NCBI GenBank assembly: GCA_013375355.1
Contig: JABXJV010000398.1
Span: forward strand, 1 to 41,679
Reading direction: 5' to 3'
DNA: 41,679 bases
Source: Candidatus Helarchaeota archaeon
GTDB taxonomy: Archaea > Asgardarchaeota > Lokiarchaeia > Helarchaeales > JABXJV01
Within the stretch, counting starts at the first letter, position 1; each line of letters begins with the position of its first letter. The position numbers were made by a program, and so were the translations under genes. This document shows positions 17,766-26,544 of this stretch, piece by piece. The notes beneath the pieces are model-generated. The model had not been told where the DNA came from. It saw only the letters and a program-made list of their open reading frames with translations, and did not search any database.

Positions 17766-18813
17766 ATGATTCCTTAAAATGAGGAATTACTTCTTCTGCA
17801 AATAACTTTATTGAATCCCAATAGTCATCTCCCCAAAATTGAAGGCAAAGGTTTTCACAACCTGCTTTTTGCCACCTTTCAACTTGTTCAATAATTTGAT
17901 TAGGTGAACCTGCCATAACAGTCTGCAGTCTAACGTCTTGGGGTATTTGTTGTGCAAAACTCATAGCTTTAGGAACGTGTGATTGTTGTTTTCTTAATGG
18001 AATTTTAAAATGTTCTATAAAATCTAATTTTTTAGGTACCTCCACATTATATTCTTTAAATATTTCTGGCCTTAAGCATTGTACACAAGCAATTACATCC
18101 ATAAACTGACGAGCTCTTTCAGGGTTTTTTTTAGAAATATATGTGAATGCATTATAAGCCTTTTCTATTTCCCTACCCTCAGAATTTACAATTTCTAATT
18201 GCTTTTTATATAATTTTGGAGTGCACCCTATTGGAATCCATCCATCAGCATATTTTGCCGTAATTTTTAATGTTCTTGGACTGCCTGCTGCCATCCATAT
18301 TTTAGGAGGATTATCAACGGGCACGGGCATCTGAAGAAATACCTTATTTAAATTAAAGAAATCTCCTTCGAAATTGACTTTATTTCTAGGATTTGAACCC
18401 CATAATAACTTAATATATTGTATAGCTTCTTCTAAATGAGATACCGATTTATCCCATTTAATTCCAAAATCTGATAAATTAGCAGCTTCTCCTGCACCTA
18501 ATCCTAATATAAATCTCCCATTCGATAGTCTCTGCAGATGTAAAGAATTTAACGCAATTTGTGCTGGATGAGTCCTAAAAACATCAGTGACCATTATACC
18601 AATATTTGTTTTTTTTGTCAAATTCGCGAGTTCACTTGCCATTATCCAAGAAGAAAAAACCTCTGCCTCATTAGGATACCAATTTATATGACATTGAACC
18701 GAAGTCATATAGTAGCATCCTAATTTATCAACAATTTCTGCCGATTTTAAAACTTCTTTCCTACCAAAACCCATATTAGTAAAATTTGTGGCATGCTGAA
18801 TTGAAAATTTCAT
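17764..18813 (-). CDS. LLM-class (luciferase-like) F420-dependent oxidoreductase
   Basis: 349 residues of bacterial-luciferase TIM-barrel type. Recognisable segments are TNIGIMVTDVFRTHPAQIA near residue 70, GRFILGLGAGEAANL near residue 100, the substrate-side PPKIWMAAGSPRTLKI near residue 170, and YADGWIP. This subgroup (Mer, F420-dependent glucose-6-phosphate dehydrogenase and secondary-alcohol dehydrogenases) uses F420 as hydride carrier. It is not close enough to call Mer (methylene-H4MPT reductase) from sequence alone. It matches the presence of an FrhB-like, potentially F420-using protein elsewhere in the window. It is transcribed alone. Confidence 0.82.
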   Translation of the reverse strand: MKFSIQHATNFTNMGFGRKEVLKSAEIVDKLGCYYMTSVQCHINWYPNEAEVFSSWIMASELANLTKKTNIGIMVTDVFRTHPAQIALNSLHLQRLSNGRFILGLGAGEAANLSDFGIKWDKSVSHLEEAIQYIKLLWGSNPRNKVNFEGDFFNLNKVFLQMPVPVDNPPKIWMAAGSPRTLKITAKYADGWIPIGCTPKLYKKQLEIVNSEGREIEKAYNAFTYISKKNPERARQFMDVIACVQCLRPEIFKEYNVEVPKKLDFIEHFKIPLRKQQSHVPKAMSFAQQIPQDVRLQTVMAGSPNQIIEQVERWQKAGCENLCLQFWGDDYWDSIKLFAEEVIPHFKES

Positions 18814-18933
18814 AATATCACTTCAAGTTTTAAATTTTCATTCTGAGTTATTGCTATAATTTATATATTGAATTATAAATTTATTAAATCAGTTTAATAC
18901 AACGGGAATTAAACTTAAAATGAGGTTATTAAG

Positions 18934-19359
18934 GTGAAAATGGAAGAGTTATCTAAACTAGCTAAATTAAATGAAGAATTCTTAAAAGCTTGGACAGGTA
19001 ATCAACCTGAAAAATTAATAACATATTATACTAAAGATGCTTATTATCAAGATCCTGCCATTCCAATGGGTTTAAAAGGTCACGAAAAAATATTCCCTTA
19101 TTTTAAAAAGTTATTAGCATTAAATCCAGATTGGATATGGAAAATTGTAGAAATGTATCCCACACCAAAAGGTTGTGTTGTAAAATGGAAAGCTACAATC
19201 CCTGTTGGTTCCAAAGTTATAGTTGAATATGGAATGGATATTGTGGAATATAAAAATGGAAAAATTTCGAGGAATGAAGTTTATTTCGATCGTACTAATC
19301 TCGTAGAAACAACTAAACTGTATTTAAAAAAAATTGGTAAGAATAAAAAAAATAAGTAA
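18934..19359 (+). CDS. SnoaL/NTF2-like protein
   Basis: 141 residues with the cone-shaped NTF2-like fold pattern: an N-terminal helix (FLKAWTGNQPEKLITYYT), then DAYYQDPAIP, a helix GHEKIFPYFKKLL, and beta strands ending VEYKNGKISRNEVYFD. SnoaL-type members are small enzymes or ligand-binding domains; the ligand is unknown here. The start GTG at 18934 has GAGGT about 7 nt upstream, while the ATG two codons later has AAGGTG at only 3 nt. It is divergent from the F420-type oxidoreductase. Confidence 0.75.
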   Translation: MKMEELSKLAKLNEEFLKAWTGNQPEKLITYYTKDAYYQDPAIPMGLKGHEKIFPYFKKLLALNPDWIWKIVEMYPTPKGCVVKWKATIPVGSKVIVEYGMDIVEYKNGKISRNEVYFDRTNLVETTKLYLKKIGKNKKNK

Positions 19360-19442
19360 TTGGTTTTAAAATTATTTATTATTGATTTTTAGAGCCCATT
19401 TCTCAATTCGGAGGGTAAAACTCTTTCTTAATGCGATTTTTT

Positions 19443-19473
19443 GATGTATTACTTAATCTAATTAAGATACATC
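19443..19473. repeat. Long inverted repeat (13-bp hairpin)
   Basis: GATGTAT/ATACATC (7 bp) and CTTAAT/ATTAAG (6 bp) form one stem with a 2-nt bulge and a 3-nt loop, CTA. It covers the last codons of the membrane-protein gene, between two convergent genes. There is no following T run on the plus strand, so a terminator role is possible but not proven; a protein-binding palindrome is the alternative. Confidence 0.75.
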
Positions 19474-20220
19474 ATTCTTAGCTAAAATGAAAAAGTTCAT
19501 GACATTTAAAAATCCTGCTATACCTAGAGGCAGTAAACTTACATATTTTACAACTATTTCTAAAGCCCCAATAGAATTATTCACTGAACTTAACATTTCT
19601 TCTGCATTTTCAATTAGGAGAGCTACAACAATTATATTTTCAGCGGAAGGATCAAAAATTAGGATTAATATTAGAAATTGTTCTAATGCTATATCGAGAA
19701 TTTTAAGTTCAAATTGGTGAATATAATTTCCAATTAAAATATTAACAAATACTACAAACATAATAGCAAAAATCAAAGATAGTAAACCTGAAATCAAATT
19801 CAACCTTTCTCTTCCCAATTCTTCTCTCTTAAATAGAAAAAAGATACCATTTGTAATAAAAAATGCTGAAAAAACACCATAGCAAATTCCTCCTATGATT
19901 AAATAACTAGTACCTCGTTCATAACTCTCAATACTTATGAATATGGGCATAATAATTGCATGGAACACTATGAGAAAAATACCTGCGATTAGGGCAATAT
20001 AAAAGATTATTAACCCGAGTTTGAATTCTGCTTCCCTATAAATTTCTCGAAATCCGAATCCCATTATGATCATTCCTAGACTTATAAAAATAAAATATCC
20101 TATTTGGCTATAATCATATAGATCAGCTGGAATTGTAAAAGCACCTGAGGCACTTAATATTATTGTTAATATCGAAAAGAGTAGTGCACCTAAACATGCA
20201 AAAAAACAATTTCTATTCAT
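19462..20220 (-). CDS. Multi-pass membrane protein, unknown function
   Basis: 252 residues with six or seven hydrophobic helices spread from residue 6 to the C-terminus. Short charged loops lie between them (REIYREAEFK; KREELGRERLN). No catalytic motif or known transporter signature is seen. The stop codon lies inside a strong palindrome. It is convergent with the NTF2-like gene and divergent from the acyl-CoA synthetase, so it appears to be monocistronic. Confidence 0.7.
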   Translation of the reverse strand: MNRNCFFACLGALLFSILTIILSASGAFTIPADLYDYSQIGYFIFISLGMIIMGFGFREIYREAEFKLGLIIFYIALIAGIFLIVFHAIIMPIFISIESYERGTSYLIIGGICYGVFSAFFITNGIFFLFKREELGRERLNLISGLLSLIFAIMFVVFVNILIGNYIHQFELKILDIALEQFLILILIFDPSAENIIVVALLIENAEEMLSSVNNSIGALEIVVKYVSLLPLGIAGFLNVMNFFILAKNDVS

Positions 20221-20413
20221 TTTTAAACCTCTAGTTAAAGATATAGGGTAAGTAATTAATATGAAAATCTAAAATTTTTAAAATCTTCTATAAAATACCT
20301 TTAATAGAAATTTTTAAATTATTTTTTAATTAAAAGAAAATTTCAAACTATTAATGGGTTGAAATAAAATAGTAAGTTATACTCCTAAAGAAATTGAATT
20401 TTATGGACGATTT

Positions 20414-22138
20414 TTGAAGGATATTGCTGAGTTAAACAAAAATCCAAATCGAAGTATTGGCATTTGCATTGAACAATTAGCTAGTAAAAGTCCGGAACGC
20501 ATTGGTTTACATTTTCAGGATACCTCCTGGACTTGGCAAGCTTTTAATGAAGAAAGTAATAGAATTGCTAACTATTTTCTTAAATTTGGATTAAACCCGG
20601 GTGAAACAATCGCATTAATGGCAAGTAATTCACCTGAATATCTCTTCCTTGTCTGTGGAATCAATAAAATACAAGGAATCAGTGGTTTAATCAATTTTAA
20701 TCAAAAAAGACAAGCTTTGATCCATTCATTCAATATGGTAAATCCGAAATTAATCATCGTTGATGGGGAGAGTTTACCATCTTTTCTCGAGATCGTAGAA
20801 TCCCTTCCTCATAAAAATGATCAAATTTTTGTGGTGAATAATATTAATGATATTCCTCACGATTTCATGGATTTACCAATCGAACTTAAATCCGCATCAT
20901 CAACTAATCCTGGAACCACTTTTAATTCGAATTTACAGCAAACTGCATTTTACATCTTCACCTCTGGTACCACGGGACTTCCAAAGGCGATTATAATGAA
21001 ACATCAAAAAATGTTTACTCAAGCATTATTTGTTGGTAAAACAATAGCACAATTAACCCCTAATGATGTTATTTACATTGTAACTCCTTTATATCACACC
21101 CTAGCTGGTGCACAGACTTGGATTGCCTCGATTCTTTCAGGTGTAAAAACGGTACTTAAAAAACGTTTTTCCGCCTCGAAATTTTGGAAAGATATTCAGA
21201 AATACAAAGTTACATTTACCAATTATGTTGGAGTAATTCCTGGTTATCTTCTTAATCAACCACCATCTGAGTATGAAAAGAACAGCACACTAAAATATAT
21301 GGTTGGAATGGGGCTTAAAAAAGAAATTTGGGAACAGTTTAAATCTCGTTTCAAAGTTGAACATATTATTGAATATTACGGGTTGTCTGAAGGACATCGA
21401 GGTTTTATTAACGTAGATGAAGTTCCTGGAATGATTGGGCGTAATATTAGTCCGGGGGTCATTCTAGCGAAAATTGACCCAGAAACAAGCGAATTTTATA
21501 AGAATGAAAAAGGATTTCACGTGAAATGCAAACCTGGCGACGTGGGAATGGTATTAATTAGAGTAAGCGAGGGCGGTCTTTTTTCGGGTTATAGAGACGG
21601 AAAAAAGACCAAAAAGAAACTAATGCAAGATGTTTTTAAACCGAATGATGTTTATTTCAACAGTGGTGATACAGTACAACTTCATGAGGATAGTTGGTTG
21701 TCTTTTTATGATAGAACTGGTGACACGTTTCGATGGAAAGGAGAAAATGTTTCCACGTTAGAAGTAGAATCCATTTTAAATTCACACCCTCCTATAGTAA
21801 TGTCTTGTGTATATGGTGTTGCTATTCCTAACATGTCTGGAAAGGCGGGTATGGCTGCAATAAAATTAGATCCGACAATTAAATTTGAAATGGATCGTTT
21901 TTCTAGATTTATCGATGAATCTTTACCAAGATATTCTATTCCTATTTTTATTCGTATTTGTGATGAACTTGAACTCACCGGTTCTTTAAAAATAAAAAAA
22001 TTCAATATTAAAAAGGAAGGATATAACATTGAAATTCTTCAAGAGCCACTATTTTTCTGGGATTCAAGCGTAAAAAAATACATTCCATTCAACAACTCGA
22101 TATATCAGGAAATATTAGACGGAAAATTAAAAATGTAA
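20414..22138 (+). CDS. FATP/ACSVL-type fatty-acyl-CoA synthetase
   Basis: 574 residues of the AMP-forming (ANL) family. The ATP-binding loop is TSGTTGLPKAI at residue 183. EYYGLSEGH follows near residue 320. The motif YFNSGDTVQLHEDSWLSFYD with DRTGDTFRWKGENVS near residue 415 is characteristic of very-long-chain acyl-CoA synthetases and fatty-acid transport proteins. It would activate a long-chain acid to its CoA thioester, matching the enoyl-CoA hydratase elsewhere. The first NTG start is TTG at 20414. However, the frame is open to 20363, and the upstream codons (YTPKEIEFYGRFLK) look coding, so the real N-terminus may be about 15 residues longer with a rare start such as ATA at 20369. Confidence 0.85.
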   Translation: MKDIAELNKNPNRSIGICIEQLASKSPERIGLHFQDTSWTWQAFNEESNRIANYFLKFGLNPGETIALMASNSPEYLFLVCGINKIQGISGLINFNQKRQALIHSFNMVNPKLIIVDGESLPSFLEIVESLPHKNDQIFVVNNINDIPHDFMDLPIELKSASSTNPGTTFNSNLQQTAFYIFTSGTTGLPKAIIMKHQKMFTQALFVGKTIAQLTPNDVIYIVTPLYHTLAGAQTWIASILSGVKTVLKKRFSASKFWKDIQKYKVTFTNYVGVIPGYLLNQPPSEYEKNSTLKYMVGMGLKKEIWEQFKSRFKVEHIIEYYGLSEGHRGFINVDEVPGMIGRNISPGVILAKIDPETSEFYKNEKGFHVKCKPGDVGMVLIRVSEGGLFSGYRDGKKTKKKLMQDVFKPNDVYFNSGDTVQLHEDSWLSFYDRTGDTFRWKGENVSTLEVESILNSHPPIVMSCVYGVAIPNMSGKAGMAAIKLDPTIKFEMDRFSRFIDESLPRYSIPIFIRICDELELTGSLKIKKFNIKKEGYNIEILQEPLFFWDSSVKKYIPFNNSIYQEILDGKLKM

Positions 22139-22250
22139 AATCAAAAAAAGAAAAGGATTTATCCTTGTATTAAATGCTCAAATTAATTTTTCTTTTCCAT
22201 TAAAATATTATAATGGATTTTTTTAAAAAATTAAAATAAAAAAAGAGTAG

Positions 22251-22754
22251 TTAACTGGTTTTTTCTTCTGTATAAGCTTTTAATAGTTTTTCTACTGCAC
22301 CCTTACTGACTTTGTCTGCATATGCATCTAAAGTTGTATGCTCCAATGCTTCTTTGGGGCAAAGTACAACACATTGGGGTCCATCCTCTTCATCTATACA
22401 TTGATCGCAGATTATCACTTTTTCATTCTTTAGATGGAGCTTGATCGCCCCAAAGGGACACGCACGGATGCAGAAGCCACATCCATCGCATTTGTTTTCA
22501 TCAATTCTAATTATTCCAGTTTTTTCATCTGGTTCTAGTGCTTTTTCTGGGCATGCCCCGACGCAAGGGGGATCTTTACAGAATTGACAAGTAATAGCGA
22601 AATTTACTATAGGTTCAATTCTAATCCTTCGAATATTCGAATGATAAGGTTGTAGTACACCTTCCTTTGTTATTGAACAGATGAATTCACAAATTTCACA
22701 ACCAGTACAAAGTTCCGCATCACAAATAATTGTTTTTCTGTCTCTTTTAAACAT
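22251..22754 (-). CDS. AOR-associated ferredoxin, four [4Fe-4S] clusters
   Basis: 167 residues of HycB/CooF type. The cysteine motifs are CTGCEICEFIC, CQFCKDPPCVGACP, CDGCGFCIRACP and CDQC...CVVLCP, enough for four clusters. The ATG directly abuts the stop codon of the AOR gene upstream, so the two are cotranscribed and the ferredoxin is almost certainly the electron outlet of AOR. The C-terminus is a short charged helix. Confidence 0.88.
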   Translation of the reverse strand: MFKRDRKTIICDAELCTGCEICEFICSITKEGVLQPYHSNIRRIRIEPIVNFAITCQFCKDPPCVGACPEKALEPDEKTGIIRIDENKCDGCGFCIRACPFGAIKLHLKNEKVIICDQCIDEEDGPQCVVLCPKEALEHTTLDAYADKVSKGAVEKLLKAYTEEKTS

Positions 22755-24602
22755 TTAACTCACATCCAACTTCACAAAATCTAACCCTAATTCTTTCAAT
22801 TTCGCAGGTTTTGGTATCCCTTCCTTGGTCCAACCTCTTGATTCGTAATATTCATCAAGCATAAGGTCATATCCCTTTCTATCGATAATTGCACCTTTAG
22901 TAGGACCAGTTTGCAAGGGTTCTTTAAAGCATCTTTCAGGCGGATAATCATCTTTTCTTCTAGCTCCTTCTCTGATGTTAAAGCATTTAGATAAATTGAC
23001 AATTCTTTCTCCAGTTTTCAACATTTTTTTAGCATCCATAGGTATTCCTGTTATCATTTGATAACATTCTGCAATTTCATCATTGCCGCTATAAACACCA
23101 CGCGTGAATTTACAAATAATCAAAGAATCTATAATACCATATAAATTTTCTACAGGGATGACAAGTTTTTTACCGCGACCAACTTCTTCCTTTAATCTAT
23201 CGACCTTTCCTTTAATATCAGGAGAATAAGCTCCATTACGTAAGTGACAACCACCACGAATAGATACGCAAAAACCTAATGCAGCAGTTTTTAAGCCACG
23301 AATTGCATAACCTGGCAGTTCAAGTCCTTTGTTTTGCATTGCAAAATCCAGGGAGCCTTTTCCAATTTTTAGAGCTGCTGCTTTACAACCGTCTGCCCAA
23401 ATATCACCGGCTTTCGTTTCTCTATTGCACATGTTTTCTACAAATTTTGTTAATGCTTCATGATTTCCAAATCGCAAATCAAGTCCGCCAGTATCTTCTT
23501 TAGTTATTAATCCCTTTTCAAAACATTCCATCGCATGTGCCACGGTGACTCCACCGCTCATTGTATCCATTCCCAATCTATCACAAAGTTCAATCGCTTT
23601 TGTGACCGCAGGGAAATAACCTACTCCAGTACATGAGCCTAAAGCAAAAATAGATTCAAAATCAACACTAGAGAGTGAATCTTGATATGGTCCTTGATCA
23701 TTTATTAAACATAGATGATCGCAAGCTATTGGACATTTAGAACAAGCTGTTTTTTTGATTACCCATTTCTCTGCCATAGTTTCTCCACTAATTGCTTCTG
23801 CCTCTTCAAACTGACCGTTTTGAAAATTCCTAGTTGGTAGAACACCCAAATTTTGAAAAACTAATGTATTTATTGGAGTACCTAAATCACGATATTTTAT
23901 TGTTGCCGGACCTACAGCACGTTTTAATAAATCAGAATATTTTACCATGGCTGCTTCCTTATCTTTTACTGTCACATCTTTAGACCCGCGAAAAGCAATA
24001 GCTTTCACATTTTTAGACCCCATAACTGCACCCATACCTGTCCTGCCTGCTTGCCTGTTTCGGTCATTTGTAATACATGCAATTTTACTTAGTTTTTCAC
24101 CCGCCACACCTATTGAAGCTACTCCAAGTCTCGAATCTCCTTGTTCTTCACGAATTATATCTTCTGTTTCCCAACAATCTTTTTGTCCCCATAAATGAGA
24201 GGCATCCACTAAATCAACAATATCATCGTCAACGAAGATATATACGGGTTTTTCTGCTTTGCCATAGATTACAAGCATGTCATATCCCGCTCTTCGAAAT
24301 TGTTGACCTACACTACCAGATGATATAGCCATACCAAAAACATTTGTTAATGGAGATTTAGCAAATACACCATATTTAGATGCTGTAGGTAGGAGAGAAG
24401 CTTGTGCAGGACCCATAGCATAAATTAAAATATTGTCAGGGGATAAAGGGTCAGTGCCTGCTTTAAATTCGTCCCAGAGTACTTTAGCAGCAAAACCATA
24501 ACCGCCAATGTATGATTCACAGAATTCTTCAGTTAGAGTTTCCGTTCTAATACTTCCATCCGTGAGATTAACGTTTAATCTTCTTCCAGCATAGCCGAAC
24601 AT
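22755..24602 (-). CDS. aor: Aldehyde ferredoxin oxidoreductase (tungsten/molybdopterin)
   Basis: 615 residues, usual length for the family. The N-terminal domain begins GYAGRRLNVNLTDGSI, and GRTGMGAVMGSKNVKAI near residue 190 is the pterin-binding hallmark. A CSKCPIACDHLC motif near residue 290, with a later cysteine near residue 500, should bind the single [4Fe-4S] cluster. It oxidises aldehydes to acids with ferredoxin as acceptor, using a tungsten-bis-pyranopterin. The next gene encodes its ferredoxin. A MobA-like protein lies 2 kb downstream. The exact aldehyde cannot be predicted, and other AOR-family members (GOR, FOR, WOR) are possible. Confidence 0.9.
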   Translation of the reverse strand: MFGYAGRRLNVNLTDGSIRTETLTEEFCESYIGGYGFAAKVLWDEFKAGTDPLSPDNILIYAMGPAQASLLPTASKYGVFAKSPLTNVFGMAISSGSVGQQFRRAGYDMLVIYGKAEKPVYIFVDDDIVDLVDASHLWGQKDCWETEDIIREEQGDSRLGVASIGVAGEKLSKIACITNDRNRQAGRTGMGAVMGSKNVKAIAFRGSKDVTVKDKEAAMVKYSDLLKRAVGPATIKYRDLGTPINTLVFQNLGVLPTRNFQNGQFEEAEAISGETMAEKWVIKKTACSKCPIACDHLCLINDQGPYQDSLSSVDFESIFALGSCTGVGYFPAVTKAIELCDRLGMDTMSGGVTVAHAMECFEKGLITKEDTGGLDLRFGNHEALTKFVENMCNRETKAGDIWADGCKAAALKIGKGSLDFAMQNKGLELPGYAIRGLKTAALGFCVSIRGGCHLRNGAYSPDIKGKVDRLKEEVGRGKKLVIPVENLYGIIDSLIICKFTRGVYSGNDEIAECYQMITGIPMDAKKMLKTGERIVNLSKCFNIREGARRKDDYPPERCFKEPLQTGPTKGAIIDRKGYDLMLDEYYESRGWTKEGIPKPAKLKELGLDFVKLDVS

Positions 24603-24751
24603 AACAAATCATCTCGGATTTTTCTTATTTTCTCTATTTTTTACATCTAAAATAGTCTTTTATTAAAAATAAAGTTCTGATAAACGATGAGTAATGAAAT
24701 ATTTAAAAATTGTCAATCTAGTTACAAATTTTTTAGGATAATGAATCATTT

Positions 24752-25519
24752 TTAAGTGACAAATATCTTCGTTCCAAACGTCATAAATCCCGTATGACCT
24801 ATCATTCTCATATGAGGGCGGACTTTATTTGGAGCTATTTGCCATTCACGAATTAAACATTCAATTGTATGTATATCGATAAAATTATTCTCTTTCATAA
24901 TATTAACGGTTTTCTGGACTTGATCAATAGTAGGAGAATAACTTAATATTACACCGCTATTTTTTAAAGCTTTATAGGCTATAGGAATAATTAACCAAGG
25001 TGTGGCCAAGTCCAATATAATATTATCAACATCAGTCTCATCAAATCCATTTAATGCATCTCGATGTTTAATTTCTACAAATTTAGCAAGTCCAGCTCTC
25101 TCTAAATTTTTCTTAGCCACAGGAATATACTCCTCCTTTATTTCATATGCATATATTTTTCCATTAGGTCTAATAATATTTGCAAGAGCAATAGTTAATG
25201 CTCCGCTACCTATCCCCGCCTCAATAATTCTGCTACCAGGATGTATTCCAGAAAATAACGTGATAATTGCAGCGTCTTTGGGATAAATTATTTGTGTAGA
25301 TCTCTTTGATTTAAAAATATAGTCGTAAATAAGAGGTTCTAACACATAGAATTTCTTTCCTATTGAACTTTCTAATACAAAACCATAATCTTTTCCAATG
25401 ATATCATCAAATTTGATAATCCCTTTATGTGTTTGAAATTCCTTTCCGCTTTGAACTTTTACTAACCAACGGTTTAATCGTTCAGAAATTAAAATTATAT
25501 TATCTCCTTCTTTAATCAC
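24752..25519 (-). CDS. trmI: tRNA (adenine-58-N1)-methyltransferase
   Basis: 255 residues. The protein has an N-terminal beta domain and then PKDAAIITLFSGIHPGSRII. The SAM motif is IEAGIGSGALTIALANII near residue 100, followed by YAYEIKEEY and ILDLATPWLIIP. This is the archaeal TrmI layout, which methylates A58 (and A57 in some archaea) in the T-loop of tRNA. The GTG start overlaps the stop of the upstream thiolase gene by three bases, so the two are translationally coupled. Confidence 0.88.
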   Translation of the reverse strand: MIKEGDNIILISERLNRWLVKVQSGKEFQTHKGIIKFDDIIGKDYGFVLESSIGKKFYVLEPLIYDYIFKSKRSTQIIYPKDAAIITLFSGIHPGSRIIEAGIGSGALTIALANIIRPNGKIYAYEIKEEYIPVAKKNLERAGLAKFVEIKHRDALNGFDETDVDNIILDLATPWLIIPIAYKALKNSGVILSYSPTIDQVQKTVNIMKENNFIDIHTIECLIREWQIAPNKVRPHMRMIGHTGFMTFGTKIFVT

Positions 25520-26448
25520 TCATTACCCTCCATTTTTTTTCTTAAACTGCAAAATGCACAAACATTTCTTATGGTTGGACCTCCACAAACATTACAATGG
25601 AGGATTTCCTGTTGTTTTTCAATATTATAAGTTTTAAATGCCTTTTTATAAATTTTAACATAATTTCTCAATAGTAAATATCTTGATCCGGGCTGATTTT
25701 CTTCTAGTTTATTTGTAATTTCTTTATATGAAGATACTGTTGCATTTACATCATATGGACAAGGGGTTCCTATAAAGGAAATATTATTGAAATGCGCATA
25801 AAGTGTAGTCTCAAGCTCTGATATTTCATACAATGGTTTAGCTCTAGCAATCATTGAAACATCAGTTGATGGAAGAAAAGGACCCCCTCTTATAAGCTGC
25901 TCAAAATTACCATTAACTAAATTTGATAATAATATACTGACTTCGTCATCTAAAACATGGCCAGTTGCTAATACATTAACCCCGAATTTTTTAGCAAATG
26001 CATTTAGAACATATCTTTTAACCAAACCACAGTTAGAACAAATTGGGCGTTTAATTTTTTTGTTATTTTTTACCATATCAATCGTAAAATTATATTCTTT
26101 TTCTATATTGATAATTTGAACAGGAACTTCTAACTCGTCACATAAAATTCTTACGAATTTAGCTGACTCTTGAGAATAATTATCTATTCCCAAATCGATA
26201 TGAATACCGATAAGTGGATTAGAATCCATATATAATTGTTTTAAAATATGAATTAAAGTTTGGCTATCTTTTCCCCCACTTAATGCAACAGCGATCTTAT
26301 CTTCTCTTCGGACCATTTGATACCTTTTTATAGTTCTCTTGGCTCTTTTTTGTATATATTCAATAAAATGAGGCTTACAAAGTTTTAAACCACAATAATC
26401 TAATTTAATATTGGCCGTTTCTTTACAGATTTTGCATTTCATTTTCAA
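25516..26448 (-). CDS. TtuA/Ctu1-type tRNA thiolation protein
   Basis: 310 residues. An N-terminal zinc finger (Cys5/8/19/24) is followed by the PP-loop SGGKDS at residues 57-62, ATGHVLDDEVSILL near residue 160, and a C-terminal zinc finger (CNVCGG...CAFC). The middle cysteines CSNCG and TPCPYD match the [4Fe-4S]-binding positions of TtuA-type enzymes. The family activates tRNA uridine with ATP and inserts sulfur. TtuA thiolates position 54 in the T-loop, Ctu1/NcsA position 34. Coupling with the m1A58 methyltransferase favours a T-loop target, but this is inference. Confidence 0.85.
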   Translation of the reverse strand: MKMKCKICKETANIKLDYCGLKLCKPHFIEYIQKRAKRTIKRYQMVRREDKIAVALSGGKDSQTLIHILKQLYMDSNPLIGIHIDLGIDNYSQESAKFVRILCDELEVPVQIINIEKEYNFTIDMVKNNKKIKRPICSNCGLVKRYVLNAFAKKFGVNVLATGHVLDDEVSILLSNLVNGNFEQLIRGGPFLPSTDVSMIARAKPLYEISELETTLYAHFNNISFIGTPCPYDVNATVSSYKEITNKLEENQPGSRYLLLRNYVKIYKKAFKTYNIEKQQEILHCNVCGGPTIRNVCAFCSLRKKMEGNE

Positions 26449-26544
26449 ATAAACTCTAAACTTTAAAATTTAATTAAATTGATTAATTTATTTATATTAA
26501 AATAATAATAAGTATATCAAACTTTTTGACTGGTTATGAAATAA

